Source: Bacillota bacterium (GTDB taxonomy: Bacteria; Bacillota; Bacilli; Paenibacillales; Paenibacillaceae). From it: a stretch of DNA of 5,734 nucleotides. The notes under the pieces are model-generated. The model did not search any database. It was not told the DNA's origin and was given only the letters and a program-made list of their open reading frames with translations. Shown in pieces: positions 5,072 to 5,734 of this stretch; within the stretch, counting starts at the first letter, position 1; each line of letters opens with the position of its first letter. The translations under genes and the position numbers were made by a program. The DNA is taken from positions 1 to 5,734 of the forward strand of contig JAEZZE010000436.1 in NCBI GenBank assembly GCA_023418755.1, read 5' to 3'.

Positions 5072-5610
5072 TAAGTTCGGGTGACGTGCTTATATGTCGG
5101 AAATCGTTCAGTTTGCAGGAGTTTGGCACGTGTGTCGCGCTTATTAGTCGGTGCCGGAGCTACGGGAGTTACATACGTTCATGTGGCGTGCTTATTAGTC
5201 GATGCTGGGGTTACCGGAGTTAAATAAGCTCGTGCGGCGTGCTTAAATGTCGGTAATCGTGCAGTCTGCAGGGAATAAGCTCGTGAGGCGTGCTTATTCG
5301 TCGATCTCTGAGCTACGGGAGTTATATAAGCTCGTGCGGCGTACCTAAGTGTCGGAAATCGTGCAGTCTGCAGGGAATAAGTTCGTGAGGCGTGCTTATT
5401 CGTCGATGTCGGAGCTACGGGAGTTAAATAAGCTCGTGCGGCGTGCTTAAATGTCGGAAATCGTGCAGTCTGCAGGAAATAAGCTCGTGAGGCGTGCTTA
5501 TTCGTCGATGTCGGAGCTACAGGAGTTAAATAAGCTCGTACGGCGTGCTTAAATGTCGGCGACAGAGCTACGGGATACGGGAGTTAAATAACTCGTGTGG
5601 TGTGCTAAAG
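5072..5610. repeat. Nested tandem array of 51-bp half-units, mostly alternating types A and B (102-bp period)
   Basis: Half-units start at 5072, 5123, 5174, 5225, 5276, 5327, 5378, 5429, 5480 and 5531, every interval exactly 51 bp. A partial eleventh starts at 5589 after a 7-bp insertion. Each begins with a shared ~21-bp core, an imperfect palindrome with arms TAAGCtCG and CGtGCTTA around TGNGG. The following ~30 bp come in two types. Type A reads AAATGTCGG...GCAGTCTGCAGG and includes a PstI-like CTGCAG. Type B reads TTCGTCGATGTCGGAGCTAC then GGGAGTTAA. The order is A, B, B, A, B, A, B, A, B, then an A/B hybrid. The central units (5225-5530) are nearly identical, while the outer ones have drifted, as expected if copies are homogenised from the middle. 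No mobile-element gene lies inside. The function is unknown. Confidence 0.9.
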
Positions 5611-5629
5611 GTACCACTCTGGATCTACG

Positions 5630-5680
5630 TAAGGGGCGTAAATAGGAAACGGAAGGGGCTGCTGTCCCATAAGGGGCGTA
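5630..5680. repeat. Direct 11-bp repeat TAAGGGGCGTA, 40 bp apart
   Basis: TAAGGGGCGTA occurs at 5630-5640 and 5670-5680. Between them lies GGGGCTGctgTCCC (5655-5668), reminiscent of the GGGGCTGTCCC termini of some Firmicute insertion sequences, but with three extra bases. The right 125 bp of the window (5611-5734) holds no gene I can support. Confidence 0.5.
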
Positions 5681-5734
5681 CCGGATGACCGATGAGAAAA
5701 AGCGGGCATCTATCTCCTGGAGACTGCCTTATAC

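Noticed and set aside
5017..5223. A 68-codon plus-strand open frame entering the repeat array
   Set aside because: It has no Shine-Dalgarno site, is made largely of degenerate repeat units, and ends because the array is closed in all plus frames.
5072..5610. CRISPR array (21-bp palindromic core with 30-bp intervals)
   Set aside because: The intervals are not unique spacers; they alternate between the same two sequences, and no cas gene is present.

Overview
The window looks like chromosomal DNA of a moderately GC-rich Firmicute, most likely the Paenibacillaceae (Paenibacillus or Cohnella type). This rests on strong GGAGG-type Shine-Dalgarno sites, GTG/TTG start use, the style of the ECF sigma/anti-sigma pair, and a 3-hydroxyacyl-CoA dehydrogenase with HFVYP in place of HFFNP. 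Genus is inference. All recognisable genes lie on the minus strand, so transcription runs from high to low coordinates.

Layout from high to low coordinates. (1) 5734-4762 carries no convincing gene. Its core is a striking array of ten 51-bp half-units (5072-5588) in which two sequence types, A and B, mostly alternate to give a 102-bp super-period. It is flanked by an 11-bp duplicated motif on one side and an upstream region with a possible extended -10 promoter on the other. (2) 4761-2733 is a two-gene, translationally coupled unit. The first gene encodes a 178-aa protein with one N-terminal membrane anchor and an outward-facing domain. The second encodes a 499-aa FtsH-like AAA+ zinc metalloprotease whose two membrane helices are joined by almost no loop, so the usual extracytoplasmic FtsH domain is missing. 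A rho-independent terminator at 2585-2617 closes the unit. (3) 2521-730 is an ECF sigma factor and its membrane anti-sigma factor, overlapping by 8 bp. They sit behind a very good ECF-type promoter (TGAACC-N16-CGTCTA) that suggests autoregulation. (4) 719-646 is a long imperfect inverted repeat between operons. (5) 589-1 is the 5' two thirds of a 3-hydroxyacyl-CoA (probably 3-hydroxybutyryl-CoA) dehydrogenase gene that runs off the window.

How the parts may work together: the sigma/anti-sigma pair is a self-contained envelope-signal module. The anchored 178-aa protein and the FtsH-like protease are probably one functional unit, and the small protein could replace the lost sensing or substrate-gating domain in trans (hypothesis). 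The dehydrogenase belongs to acyl-CoA metabolism and is probably unrelated. The most unusual features are the A/B repeat array, the possible split FtsH, and the ECF promoter whose position implies a very short leader and a TTG start for the sigma gene.
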